From NCBI RefSeq assembly GCF_009905375.1, contig NC_133648.1, positions 93,794,905-93,858,904 of the forward strand: 64,000 nt of DNA. The letters run 5' to 3'. The stretch comes from Apium graveolens. Taxonomy: Eukaryota; Streptophyta; Magnoliopsida; Apiales; Apiaceae. Below the pieces are notes generated by a model. That model did no database searches. It saw only the letters and a list, made by a program, of their open reading frames with translations, and was not told where the DNA came from. Both the position numbers and the translations under genes were made by a program. Each line of letters starts with the position of its first letter. Position 1 is the stretch's first letter. Positions 33,961 to 46,392 of the stretch are shown one piece after another.

Positions 33961-35931
33961 AGCTTGGGCCTAAGCTTAAAGTCCATGGTTCCCCTGTTTT
34001 ACTGGGCAGAAAAATGCCCTGACTTGAACTAACTTGTGCTACATGATTCTGACTCAAATCCTATGTATTATGGCTGGAAAAACTCCTCTGACACTCCCTC
34101 TAACTAAGGCTCAACAGGGCCTAATGAGGGCCTACCCATGATATGGTCAAAACTTCCTATTTCTAAGTCACAACAAAACTGTCCCCTACTGGACAGATTT
34201 TGTGATCTCACTCGTGCACCTAACCAAACGACTTACAAACCTCCAACAAACACCTAAAACCTATCATATACTCCTAGTGCTAGCTTCTGGTGGTTTGGGC
34301 CTCAAAGTGCACAACAATGACATGGTCAAAACTCACTCTAAACCTCAGGGTACCAAACTGATTTTCTGCAGAAACTAATACTCTCCTTTCTCCAAGGTTC
34401 TTACTTAACAAACCCAACCAACAACAACAAAAGTACCCAAACCAAAACTTAACTAAGGTGATCTACTGAACTAACTCCCTTACACTCAAAATAGGCTTAG
34501 TGGAGATCATCCTTTCCTAAGGTGCAACATAGCAAAACAAAAGTAATCACATTACACAAATTACAAGTCATCAAGTTTTCAAGGACAACAACTTTTACCT
34601 TCTTGATAAGTATAAACGAGATAACAACACATATTAAGGAGCACAATTCTTAATTAATATCTTAACTTAACTAAAATTAAGGTTTACTAACAAAATATCA
34701 ATCCGAATGATTAAGAACTTCCAAATATTCAAGAGTGATCTACATGCATGCATGACTTCGAGTCTCACGAACGAAAACAACATGATTTCCAAATAAATTT
34801 TCATTATAATTAAACATGCAAGCCTATCATGGATTATATCTAAATGACCACCTAGCATGCAAAGGTTTTTACCAAGATTTTACTAAGATTTTCATGTTAT
34901 CATCACAAAAAACACACAAAATGAAACAAGGCAACTAAAACACCATCCATTCGGCTCCTATCAAGTCATGGCCGAATGGATTAGGGTGAAAACAACATTT
35001 GCATAAGTTTAAAACACTCATGTCTAGCCATTCTCAACCCTATGATACTATAACTCATGGTGAAAGCCTTGAATTCACAAGAATCAAGGATTTTCACTTT
35101 GAGTTTAACAAAAACACCACCATGCAAGGTCAACACATAAGTTTTCTACTCTAAAATCTTGAGATATACAAGAACAAAATGTAGGGAGTAAGATTAGTTG
35201 ATTATAGGATGATTGTTTGAGTGACGAAATGAAGAAAAGAAGGGAATGGGGGCCTCGACTATTGAATGGCCGAGAGGGAGGGGAAAAGCCGAGAGGGAGG
35301 GAGGAGGAGAAAAGGGAGGGTGAAGTGGTTGGTGAAAAATGGAGTGATCATCACTCTTTGGTTGTTTTTATGTCTTTGATTTGAATAAAATGTGGGTGGG
35401 TTTGGGAAATGACAAGAGTAACTCTCTAGCTAAAGTTAGGCCATTTTGCATGCAAGGTCAAGGAGGTAATTTGGCGAGCAAATTATGAGTTAGTGGGATT
35501 GGAAATGTCTTCTTTGTCCTTTAAGAGAATAGAAGAGTGATTTGCATGCAAGGGCTTCCATGTAATTTGCTAATTATAACAAATAAATTTTTTAAAGATT
35601 TATTTCTATAAAATAAAATACAAATTCAAAAATTATAAAATTTTTACCATAAAATAACTTGGATTTTTAGAATTTTTATAAAATCACCTTTGAAATTTGT
35701 GCACAAAATAAATTTTAAAAGAAAATTTCTCCAAGGTTTAGAATATTCCTTATAAATCAAAGATAAGGGAAATAAATAAACTTTTGCTTTGAAAAATCAT
35801 ATACTACATAAAGCAAATTTATAATGCAGAAATTTGCATTCACAAACGTACAATCATTAAGTATATTTACATTTGGATCTAATATTATACCAATTCCATA
35901 AATAATATTACACAAAATGCAGGTCGTAATA
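33961..35931 (-). repeat. 3' LTR of element A, second piece
   Basis: Continues the A LTR after B, matching about 43365-45341 of the other LTR. Includes a purine-rich GAGAGGGAGGGG tract (near 35271-35330) and very AT-rich DNA near the element interior. Confidence 0.92.
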
Positions 35932-35946
35932 TCCTCTCCCCCTTAA
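35932..35946 (-). other. Polypurine tract of element A
   Basis: On the minus strand TTAAGGGGGAGAGGA next to the LTR, preceded by a GGGGACAGAATCC motif like those in B, C and E. Confidence 0.85.
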
Positions 35947-35965
35947 GGGATTCTGTCCCCAGAAT

Positions 35966-37257
35966 CTAAGAGAACATATGAGTATACCGGGAACGCATAT
36001 CAGACTCTAACTCCCAAGTTGATTCTTCAACCTTGGGGTTCCTCCAAAGTACTTTCATTAACTTTACCGACTTATTCCTAAGACTCTTTACTTGTCAGTC
36101 GAGTAATTTGACAGGTTGCTCCACAAATGACAGGTCTGCCTGAATTTCTACAGGTTCATATTCTATCACATGGCTGTCATCAGGATTGTACTTCTTAAGC
36201 AATGACACATGAAACACATTATGCATATGCTGATACTGAGGTGGTAAGGCTAATTTGTAGGCCACCTTCCCCACTTGACTCAAAATTTCAAAAGGACCTA
36301 AATATCTAGGTGCTAACTTCCCTTTCTTGCCAAATCTAGACAACCCTTTTCTTGGTGACACCTTCAACAAAACGGCTTCGCCTACTTGGAATCTAACATC
36401 CTTACGCGCTGGATCCGCATACTTCCTCTGTCTATCTTGAGCGGCAAGCAACCTTTTCTGAATTAACTTGACTGTCTCATGTAACTGTTGTACCAATTCC
36501 GAGCCTAGAATCCTTCCTTCTCCTACTTCATCCCAACTTGTCGATGATCTACATTTTCGTCCGTACAAAGCTTTGAATGGTGGCATGCTAATACTGGAGT
36601 GATAACTGTTGTTATAAGAGAATTCTACTAATGGCAAGCGGTCATCCCAACTTCCTGCAAAATCGATTGCACAACTGCGCAACATGTCTTCGATTGTCTG
36701 AATTGTCCTTTCGCTCTGACCATCAGTCTGCGGGTGGCACGCCGTACTCATGTTCAACTTCGTGCCAAGACTCTCTTGAAATTACTTCCAGAATCTTGAG
36801 TTAAATCGGGGATCTCTGTCTGAAACTATCGATACGGGTACTTCACGCCTTAGTACGATTTCACGCACGTACAGATGAACCAACCTATCTAATGATGACT
36901 TCTCATTAATTGAAAGGAAATGCGCCGACTTCGTAAGGCGATCACTATAACCCAGATAGCGTCATGTTCGGATTTCGTTCGCGGTAGTCCCACTATAAAG
37001 TCCATAGAAATATTTTCTCATTTCCATTCTGGAATCTTTAGGGGCTGAATTAATTCGCTTGGTCGTTGATGTTATGCCTTCACTTTCTGACAAGTATAAC
37101 ACTTTGCAACCCATTCTGCCACCTCTCGCTTCATATTTGGCCACCAAAAGTTCTGCTTCAAGTCCCGATACATCTTGGTGCTTCCTGGATGGATTGAAAA
37201 TTTTGAATTGTGGGCTTCTTGCAAAATCTCATTCTTCAATTCAGGTACATGAGGAAT
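35966..37257 (-). pseudogene. Decayed integrase and chromodomain of element A
   Basis: The C-terminal half (36757 down to 36098) is open: [19 protein letters not shown] catalytic Glu region (start here reads [16 protein letters not shown]), [21 protein letters not shown] and [24 protein letters not shown] at 36095-36097 interrupts it, after which the frame resumes as a chromodomain-like tail ([19 protein letters not shown]) to a TAG at 35966-35968. The integrase N-terminal and first catalytic Asp regions (about 36760-37257) are spread over several frames. Certainly inactive. Confidence 0.9.
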
Positions 37258-38718
37258 CTAAATTCTTGAGGAAAACCTTAGTATACCTTGCTCATCCTTT
37301 TGAGTACAAATCTCTTCTCCAGTTAGCTGATCCTTCTCTTTCTCCATTATTTCTTCCTGACATTTCCTTATCTTTTCCACTAGTATTGGCTGAAAAGTCA
37401 TTGCTCGACAATCTTCTTCAACTATTCCACAATCACAAAGTTCCAATCCAAATCTCTTAATCTCTTCAGACAATTCTTTTGGTGTTGCTATCATATTCAA
37501 TCTTTCCTTCCTACTCAAAGCGTTAGCTACAACATTCGCCTTTCCAGGATGATAATTTATCGCACAATCGTAGTCCTTGATCAATTCCAACCATCTCCTT
37601 TGCCTCATATTGAGCTCCTTCTGAGTGAAAATATATTTTAAACTCTTGTGATCCGTGTAGATTTCACACTTTTCCCCGTAGAGGTAATGTCTCCAAATCT
37701 TAAGTGCAAACACTATGGCGGCTAATTCCAAGTCATGCGTCGGGTACTTCAACTCATGCGGTTTTAACTGTCTTGACTCATACGCGATTACCTTACTGTG
37801 TTGCATTAGCACACAGCCCAATCCTTTATGTGAAGCATCGCTGAAAATCACAAAGTTTCCTTGGTCGTCTGGTAGTACTAACACCGGAGCTGTTACCAAT
37901 CTCTGTTTCAACTCTTGAAAGCTATCCTCATATTCTGCATTCCATTCGAACTTCGGATTCTTCCTGGTTAACTTAGTCAATGGCGTGGCAATTTTTGAAA
38001 AATCCTTGACAAACCTTCTATTATACCCTACCAATCCTAGAAAACTTCGCACTTCTGTAGGTGTCTTTAGCCTCTCCCAACTCATAATCGCCTCAATCTT
38101 TGCCGGATCTACTTTAACTCCTTCATCTCCAATGACGTGTCCCAAGAATTGAACTTCCTTTAACCAAAACTCATATTTAGAAAACTTGGCATACAACTTC
38201 TCTTGTCGGAGTATCTCCAATGCTATCCATAGATGCTGCTGGTGTTCATCTTCTGACTTTGAATAAATAAGGATGTCATCAATGAATACCACTACGAATT
38301 TGTCCAAATACTTTTTAAATACCCGATTCATCAGATCTATAAATGCTGCCAGAGTATTAGTCAATCCAAAAGGCATTACTAAGAATTTATAATGTTCGTA
38401 TCTGGTCCTGAATGCTGTCTTGGGAATATCTTCATCCTTGATCTTTAATTGATGGTATCCTGATCTCAAGTCAATCTTTGAAAAGCACTTTGCTCCTTTC
38501 AGCTGATCAAATAGGTCATCTATTCTTGGTAGCGGGTAGCGGTTCTTAATCGTCACCTTATTCACTTCCCGATAATCTATACATAGCCGCATACTTCCAT
38601 TTTTCTTCTTTACAAACAGAACAGGTGCTCCCCATGGCGACGTACTTGGCTGTATCACTCCTTTATCCAATAATTCTTGTAGCTGGCTCGCCAACTCTTT
38701 CATTTCTGCTGGTGCCAT
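37258..38718 (-). pseudogene. RT-RNase H portion of element A pol (486-codon open stretch)
   Basis: Contains [44 protein letters not shown] (variant of [10 protein letters not shown]), catalytic FIDDILIYS (near 38275-38290), [10 protein letters not shown], the RNase H block [24 protein letters not shown] and a variant VANALSR where D of ADALSR is changed. Because the last catalytic Asp of RNase H sits in that motif, this copy probably lacks RNase H activity even before counting stops. The preceding 24 bases contain a stop that separates it from the upstream frame. Confidence 0.9.
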
Positions 38719-38742
38719 CCTATATGGGGCCTTTGAAACTGG

Positions 38743-38952
38743 TTATGTGCCCGGAGCAAGGTTGATCTCGAACTCGATTTGTCGATCTGGTGGTAAGCCT
38801 GGTAGTTCGTCTGGAAACACATCTGGGAATTCGTTAACTACGGGAATATCTTCTATGCTGGGGTTGACCTTTTTTGAATCCACTACATAAGCTAGGAATG
38901 ACTCACAACCTTTTCTACGTAACTTCTTAGCCTGAACGATTGTAAGAAACAA
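38743..38952 (-). pseudogene. Protease-RT linker fragment of element A pol
   Basis: Encodes FLTIVQAKKLRRKG and [20 protein letters not shown], the segment found between protease and RT in B and C. It is bounded by stops at both ends. Confidence 0.85.
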
Positions 38953-39033
38953 TTGCTCTTACCTCTGTCCCTTAAATACTACCTTCTCTCCACTCTTCGT
39001 CTTTAAATACACTTTCTTTGTCTTACAATTAAT

Positions 39034-40579
39034 CTAGGCGTTATTCTTCCCTAACCAATCCATACCTAAAATTATATCAAACTCTACCAACTTGAAGAGT
39101 ATCAAGTCGGCTGAAAACTTATACCCTGAAATATCAATCTCACACTTCGGACAAAATTGATTCACATGAATCTTCTCTTGGTTCGCAATTACTATATTTA
39201 CTACCTCGTTCATAACCATTTTATCAAATTGAAGTTTATCAACAAAAGTTTCTGATATGAAAGATCTCGTTGCTCCCGAATCAATCAATACTTTAGCTTT
39301 GACATTATTTAGTAAAAGTGTACCTGCTATCACCTCAGAGTTCTGAACAACGTCCTTCATTTTCAGATCGAATGTCCTTGCTGTTGCTTGCGGAGTTGTT
39401 GTAGGTGGTGGAGGTAATGCCAATACCTCGGCTGACACGTTTGCACTGGTACTTGCCACATTCATCAGAGCTTTAACTGGTCCGTTTGTCTTGCACTCCC
39501 TAGCTATATGTCCAGTCTTTCCACACTTGTAACATGTAACTCCTGGTTTCGGCATCTTACACTCGTTTGCCAAATGTCCTTTCTCGTTGCACCTATAGCA
39601 TGTCATGCTCAGTTTATTACACACTCCGGGGTGCCTTCTTCCACAATGCTTGCATTCCGGTCTCTGAAATCTGTTTTCTCCAGTTTGTCCTTGACTTGCC
39701 TGGTTGTTCCCTTTCAATTCTTGTCTTTTGCCCAAATTCCCCTTCTTTTGAAAATTTCCGCCCTTATGGAACCCAATCCTCTTTACATTCCGATCTTGTG
39801 GATTTCCAGCTTCAGATTTTTTTCCATAAAATGGAGCCTTTCTTTTCTTGTTATCCCTTTCCTTTCTTGACTGCATCCCATTATTCTCAATCAGAGCAGC
39901 TTTCTGTACTACTCCCGCATAAGTATCAAGCTCAAACATAGACACTCTATCTCTGATCCAAGGCTCTAATCCTTGTTGAAATCTCTTTGCTTTTTCCTCC
40001 TCACTGCTGGTATACTTGGTCATAAACCTTGACAATTCGGTGAACTTCTTCTCATACTCTAGTACAGACATATTCCCTTGCTTCAATTCAAGAAATTTAA
40101 GCTCCATCTGATTCTGCATGTACTTAGGGTAATACTTTTCCAGAAATAACTTCTTAAATCTCTCCCAAGAAACTTGCTGATTTGCTTCCATAGCTTTTAC
40201 TGATTCCCACCAATAGATTACTTCGCCCTTCAAGAAGTAAGTAGCATATGGTGTCTTCTAATCGTCCCCTAACTGTACCAATTCAAAAGCCCTTTCCATC
40301 TCTTTAATCCATGTGTTAGCTATTATTGGATTAGTGGTATCATGAAATGCAGGTGGATTCACATTTTGAAAAGCCTTAAAAGTGACCTACTTATCGAGGT
40401 GGTACTAGTGGATCAGGTGGTTGGTGTGGTTCACGGTTATCTTGGTTTTCAAATCGTTGTTGAAGAGTTATTGGTTGTTGAGCTATAGTGTTGGTTTGCT
40501 GTTGTAAGGTTTCCAGTAATCGAAGAATATTTGGATCTGTGGTAGATGTGGTTGTTGGGTTCTTCTTTTTGGGTGGCAT
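39034..40579 (-). pseudogene. gag-protease portion of element A
   Basis: The ATG at 40579 (MPPKKKNPTT) matches the gag starts of B and C. Stops at about 40389 and 40258 break the frame inside the N-terminal gag region; the rest is open to 39034. Features in order: gag domain (YWWESVKAME, FLEKYYPKYM), knuckles CKHCGRRHPGVC, CYRCNEKGHLANEC and CYKCGKTGHIAREC, then protease DSGATRSF near 39268-39290 and FDIILGMDWL. An acceptor-like GTTTCAG precedes the ATG by four bases (40585-40584). Confidence 0.9.
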
Positions 40580-40650
40580 GATCCTGAAACAAGAGTTATG
40601 TCAAAACATGTATGAATGGTGAAATAATTCGAGGGTATCGCATGGCATTC

Positions 40651-41187
40651 TTATTTACATATGAGGTCAAGTTTCAAATTAAACAGATATGGCGATGCAT
40701 ATAAAGGCGTAAAATAAACATCAAGATCAGGATAAGGTCTGATTCTAGGAATAACATGCTTATTTAAAGGAACAACTGGGAATTCTACGAAGTCCGATAA
40801 TACAACATGAAAGGTAGATAATGGAAAGATCAAAGGCTCCACTCCGTCAGAACGGGGCTTGGTAGTCTTCTCCTCTCGAAGCGTCTTCACAATACTCTGG
40901 AGCTCATCCACCACCATCTGGATGATATACTGGCTGGTGCGGTCTCGGTGCGATGGCATCTCCTCAAGCTTAGTGTTGACGTACTGAACCAAAGTCTCAA
41001 GTCTCGCAGTCATCTGCTCCTTAGGCTTCCATTCATAGTTTCGGCTGTCTGGATACACGTTCTTCAATCGGTCTATCAGTCGGTCGTACTTGCCCTGAAG
41101 CATGTCAAACTCGCGCCTCAACTCAGCATACACGGAGAAAGCAATAGTGTCATCCGACCCAGAGGATGATTAGGAGGGCGCCCTTTG
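40651..41187 (-). pseudogene. Extra ORF (ORF1) before gag of element A
   Basis: Open from 41169 to 40651 on the minus strand with no ATG near its start; 160 residues follow a GTG at 41133. Residues are charged and helical (YAELRREFDMLQGKYDRL, then YIIQMVVDELQSIVKTLREE), ending in a hydrophobic tail. If an acceptor-like TTTGTCAG (AG 41189-41188) is used, the frame joins the small LTR ORF in phase, interrupted by a single TAA at 41172-41170 that may be a late mutation. Same location as the extra ORFs of B and C; weak similarity at best. Function unknown. Confidence 0.5.
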
Positions 41188-41203
41188 CTGACAAACCAAT
41201 AAG
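41188..41203 (-). other. Candidate splice acceptor before ORF1 of element A
   Basis: Minus strand TTATTGGTTTGTCAG, with AG at 41189-41188, phase 0 with respect to the ORF1 frame. Paired with the donor at 41501-41500 it would remove 314 nt including the primer-binding site. Confidence 0.35.
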
Positions 41204-41309
41204 AGGAGTATTAATAATAAATTTACTTAACCTACTCTCTCGCATATTATCTATGACCTATACATATACCCCATAACCTATTTGGGCTGTCCAGGGCCTC
41301 TAAACCGTG

Positions 41310-41321
41310 GCTCTGATACCA
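41310..41321 (-). other. Primer-binding site of element A
   Basis: GCTCTGATACCA in window orientation, that is TGGTATCAGAGC on the minus strand, a few bases from the LTR end at 41327. Confidence 0.95.
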
Positions 41322-41326
41322 AAACC

Positions 41327-44300
41327 TGTCATACCCCCAACTTAACAAACACAATATATATAACTATAACAATATTTAAAAGAAAGTAAATATAACCGAA
41401 TCCAAGATCTTACAATTTAGGGTTTGGAACAGCACAACACTACCATCTATTACAACTGATTTTAATATCGAGTCCTCACACAAAACTATCTCTTATTCTA
41501 CCTGAGCTTGGATATACGCATCGACATCACAAGTCTTACGAGTGGTCTGCTTGAATCTAACCATAGCTGCTAGCTGTAATGTCAGGGTTAAAGGAAGGAG
41601 TGAGCCAAATGCTGAACAAGTGCTAAATAATAAGGTACAAAACATAAATCGAGATATTAAAGAATGACAATACGAAGATATAACATATAATAACAAGAGA
41701 TGAAATTTTGGGTGATGGCATCATTTGCTTGAATCAAAACATTTTCAAAATCATATCTTAATCAAAATCATTTTATGACGCTACGGATTACAGCCGGTGA
41801 TCAGCCGCGAAGTAATCCCGAACCTCGTTGGGTTCTAAAACATTAATGGGATCTCTAGGCAACTTTTAAGCCTACAATATCAGTGTGGAAAGGACTTGCG
41901 TCTAGTCCAGATCCTTATTCAAAGAAAACATTTATCCCCCTTTGGGACTGAAAATCCACATTTTAATCATTTCAAAAACTGATGCCGATTTATAATAAAA
42001 TCTCTTAAACAGTAAACATTTTTATTAAGGGATTATAGATCAACTTTGAAATATTGGAAATACGTCACCAACTCTCAGGGCCATGATTCACTAGACTTTA
42101 TTCTATCGGGGTAGTTGTACAGTTATTATTTACAAGGTTTCTCACAAGGAGATTTAGGAGAGTTTTTGGATAATAGGAAAAAGTAATGCCAAACTAGGCT
42201 TTAACAAGGGTTTTTGACAAAGTACAGGTACTAGAACATCAAGAAGATAAGCTTCATGTATACTAGGGGTGTTAAGGTATGAAGAAAATGATCTTTAGCT
42301 TAAGGTATATCAGGATTGTCGAACTTTAGGGTAAGAAAAAGGGTTATCAATCAATTAAGAACAACTTTTAAAGAATAACTGGTTTTTAGGTATCAAGGTA
42401 AAGTTTTTATTGGGGTTCTAGCATCAGGGTGAGATGTCAAGATTTTAGGAATCAATAGCATGTTAATCAAGAGGATCAATCAAGTATTATCTTTATTTTA
42501 TCATGGCATTCCAATTACTTTGATGTACTAGCATGATACGACTTTTGATCTACTTGCAGTATGTACTTGAGGGATCATGGCATTTCTATATGATACGAAA
42601 GTAGATTTAAGAATCACTTGGTTCAAGTATATCAAGATAACTCAGGATTCCCACATCATATATATATAGGAACTAATTATCACACATTTACAGTGTAAAC
42701 GAAAAACAGGTTGAATCACTTGCCTTGAGAAAGGCTGGACTGGTCTGGAGGTAGGAGCAACTGGAAGCTTTACTCGACCTTTATGTAAAGTTTAACCTCG
42801 TCTCGAGATCCTACACAATTAATAATAACCTCATTATAATATATTCTCACCAACTCAACCTATTTTTAACCCGAAATTAAACACAAGTGGCACTTAGGCC
42901 TATATGCACGAAATTTGTAATCACCTTATAAATACAATAGTACACATAGCCACATATACTCACATATCATATTTTAATACCAAATAATATCACATGCACC
43001 ATATTGCAACACTAGGCTTGGATGATCTCGACTCACAACTTTAGTCACTTGATCGCTAAACTAGACAAAGTCTCTAAATTTGGCCTCCTAACTCGATGTG
43101 CATTTACTAAACTATCCAAACCCTATTGACCCTCACTGGCTTTATACTATCTTTCAACCATAGTGGTCAACCTAGGTCTCACTCATAAGTGCTCTAAAAC
43201 TATGTGACAAGTGAAAGTGCTTACCAAGGAGAATTTTAGAATGACATCTATGGTTTCTTGAGTACATTAGACACTCTTAAACTACAAGTTTACCTCCAAA
43301 ACTTCTACACTAGACTCTTCTGACCATAAGACATCTCCCAAACTTGATGTGGCTCAAGGGCCTATCTTGGGCCTCCTTGGGCCTAAGCTTAAAGTCCATG
43401 GTTCCCCTGTTTTACTGGGCAGAAAAATGCCCTGACTTGAACTAACTTGTGACACATGATTCTGACTCAAATCCTATATATTATGGCTGGAAAAACTCCT
43501 CTGACACTCCCTCTAACTAAGGTTCAACAGGGCCTAATGAGGGCTTATCCATGACATGGTCAAAACTTCCTATTTCTAAGTCGCAACAAAACTGTCCCCT
43601 GCTGGACAGATTTTGTGATCTCACTCGTGCACCTAACCAAACGACTTACAAACCTCAAACAAACACCTAAAACCTATCATATACTCCTAGTGCTAGCTTC
43701 TGTGGTTTGGGCCTCAAAGTGCACAACAATGACATGGTCAAAACTCACTCTAAACCTCAGGGTACCAAACTGATTTTCTGCAGAAACTAATACTCTCCTT
43801 TCTCCAAGGTTCTTACTTAACAAACCCAACCAACAACAACCAAAGTACCCAAACCAAAACTTAACTAAGGTGATCTAATGAACTAACTCCCTTACACTCA
43901 AAATAGGCTTAGTGGAGATCATCCTTTCCTAAGGTGCAACATAGCAAAACAAAAGTAATCACATTACACAAATTACAAGTCATCAAGTTTTCAAGGACAA
44001 CACTTTTACCTTCTTGATAAGTATAAACGAGATAACAACACATATTAAGGAGAAAAATTCTTAATTAATATCTTATCTTAACTAAAATAAAGGTTTACTA
44101 ACAAAATATCAATTCGAATGATCAAGAACTTCCAAAAATTCAAGAGTGATCTACATGCATGCATGACTTCGAGTCTTACGAATCAAAACAACATGATTTC
44201 CAAATAAATTTTCATTATAATTTAACATGAAAGCCTATCATGGATTATATCTAAATGACCATCTAGCATGCAAATGTTTTTACCAAGATTTTACTAAGAT

Positions 44301-45341
44301 TTTCATGTTATCATCACAAAAACACACAAAATGAAACAAGGCAACCAAAACACCATCCATTCGGCTCCTATCAAGTCATGGACGAATGGATTAGGGTGAA
44401 AACAACATTTTCATAAGTGTAACACACTCATGTATAGCCATTCTAAACCCTATGATACTATAACTCATGGTGAAAGCCTTGAATTCACAAGAATCAAGGA
44501 TATTCACTTTGAGTTTAACAAAAACACCACCATGCAAGGTCAACACATAAGTTTTCTACTCTAAACTCTTGAGATATACAAGAACAACATGTAGGGAGTA
44601 ATATTACTTGATTATAGGATGATTGTTTGAGTGAAGAAATGAAGAAAAGAAGGGAATGGGGGCCTCGGCTATGGAATGACCGAGAGGGAGGGGGAAAAGC
44701 CGAGAGGGAGGGAGGAGGAGAAGGGGAGGGTGAAGTGGTGGGTGAAAAATGGAGTGATCATCACTCTTTGGTTGTTTTTATGTCTTTGATTTGACTAAAA
44801 TGTGGGTGGGTTTGGTAAATGACAAGAGTAACCCTCTAGCTAAAGTTAGGCCATTTTACATGCAAGGTCAAGCAGGTAATTTGGCTAGCAAATTATGAGT
44901 TAGTGGGATTGGAAATGTCTTCTTTGTCCTTTAAGAGAATAGAAGAGTGATTTGCATGCAAGGGCTTCCATGTAATTTGCTAATTATAACAAATAAAATT
45001 TTTAAAGATTTATTTTTATAAAATAAAATATAAGTTCAAAAATTATAAAATTTTTACCATAAAATAACTTGGATTTTTAGAATTTTTATAAAATCACCTT
45101 TGAAATTTGTGCACAAAATAACTTTTAAAAGAAAATTTCTCCAAGGTTTAGAATATTCCTTATAAATCAAAGATAAGGGAAATAAATAAACTTTTGCTTT
45201 GAAAAATCATATATTACATAAAGCAAATTTATAATGCAGAAATTTTCATTCACAAACGTACAATCATTAAGTATATTTACATTTGGCTCTAATATTATAC
45301 CAAGTCCACAAATAATATTACAAAAAATGCCGGTCGTAACT
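41327..45341 (-). repeat. 5' LTR of element A (4015 bp)
   Basis: Window-orientation start TGTCATACCC, end GGTCGTAACT, next to target-site copy GAAAC. Homologous along its length to 21876-23930 plus 33961-35931 with scattered substitutions and small indels (for example a 20-bp deletion near 43130 relative to the other copy). Confidence 0.93.
41493..41564 (-). CDS. Small LTR ORF of element A (23 aa); candidate first exon
   Basis: Starts MVRFKQTTRKTCDVDAY. After 21 codons the DNA reads CTCAG|GTAGAATAAG, a strong donor match in phase 0 (GT at 41501-41500); without splicing the ORF stops two codons later. Upstream lies a GGCTCACTCCTT block and a TTACAG, as in C. The matching small ORFs in C and E support a shared design. 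Both LTR copies of this old element keep the frame open (three amino-acid changes), but the sequence is short, so that is weak evidence of selection. Confidence 0.4.
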   Translation of the reverse strand: MVRFKQTTRKTCDVDAYIQAQVE

Positions 45342-45346
45342 GAAAC
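45342..45346. repeat. Target-site duplication of element A, right copy
   Basis: GAAAC after the LTR end, matching 21871-21875. Confidence 0.85.
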
Positions 45347-46105
45347 AACTTCAACTGCTAATATACAACAACATATGAGCTAGTCAAGTTTCAACGGATG
45401 AGATAGTCAAGTTTCAACGGATGACAGATGAAGCTTCAACGAATAACACCTATGAAGCCTCAACGGATAATCAATCAAAACGGTAGTTGAAAGGGACTTC
45501 ACAATGACTTGACAATCACATGGGTTGATTGTATACAAAAGGAATGTGGCAACCTGATTGTAGGTGTTAGAAGAAAATGAAGCATTTCCATTTTCATGCA
45601 AAATAGGGACGTTCAAAGATGTTGTATCTAACTGGATTGCATTGGATAGAGAAATAAAGAAACATGTGATTGGACCTAGCTGATTATTTTTATATTTTTT
45701 CTTATTTCACATGTATCTTTGTGATTTATAAACCAAGAGTAGAAATTATTTAAAAATTAATTATTACAGTTTGATTTAGAACAACAGGGCAAGAAAGCTG
45801 TATCATTTGTCTCTAGAGTTCTAAGTTTGTAAACACTTGTAAGCAGTTGTGTGTTATTAGCATCACAGATTAATCTTCTCAATATATATCTCTGGTGGAA
45901 ATATCAATCCACCAAGAAGTTTTTAAACACTTGTTTATTTACTTTGTGTTCTTGAATACCATTATTGTTTATTCGCACTCAAGCATCTTCAAACACAGTT
46001 ATATATTCTTGCAAGAAGCTTTCAGAATTTAAATAAAAAAAGAGAACAAGAATTCCATTTAACCCCACTTCTGTAATTCTATTGATAGATTGTTAGGGAA
46101 TAACA
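45347..46105 (+). repeat. Putative solo Sirevirus LTR (element H), right piece
   Basis: Begins with a cluster of CAACGGAT(G/A) motifs (about 45392-45470) and ends ...TTAGGGAATAACA after a tail with AACCCCACTTCTGTAATTC, typical for Sirevirus LTR 3' ends. A TTTATAAACC box lies near 45727. No primer-binding site follows, so no interior is attached. Confidence 0.55.
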
Positions 46106-46146
46106 ATACCTTTTAGAGCTTTTGGAAAGGCCAACTTTAACACTTG

Positions 46147-46392
46147 GGGGTGTTTGGATGTATTGTGAAAATGGGAATCGGGAATGGGAATGAGAATGAA
46201 GGGTATGGGAATGGGGGTTAATGGGAATGAGAATAAAATGGTAACCCAGGGGCTATGGCGGGTTTGATTTCCCCACCAAGAGGGAATGATGTTCCCATTT
46301 CTCACCACTAAATTGTCAATCCAAACACTATCACTTGGGTTTAAGGTTCTGATTCCCGTTAATCGGGCACATTAACCATCAACCAAACACCT
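46147..46392. mobile_element. MITE-like element of about 246 bp
   Basis: Ends carry inverted repeats: GGGGTGTTTGG at left and CCAAACACCT at right. The interior is non-coding with GGGAATGGGAATGAGAATG runs and their complement, a familiar plant MITE composition. CTTG flanks both ends, but because the termini are offset by one base the duplication length (3 or 4 bp) and superfamily (PIF/Harbinger or hAT) stay open. Confidence 0.6.

Larger units (their letters stand above)
21876..45341 (-). mobile_element. Decayed minus-strand Tekay/Del-type chromovirus (element A), with element B nested in it
   Basis: Paired LTRs of about 4.03 kb (left, after removing B) and 4.02 kb (right) flank a minus-strand interior with primer-binding site, extra ORF, gag and pol. 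The 5-bp target-site duplication GAAAC is intact. The pol frame has several stops and frameshifts, and the LTRs differ by some percent (five changes in the first 120 bp), so A is clearly older than B and C. It inserted into a Sirevirus LTR. Outer LTR bases are mutated: the minus-strand start reads TATTACG or AGTTACG where TGTTACG is expected. Confidence 0.93.
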
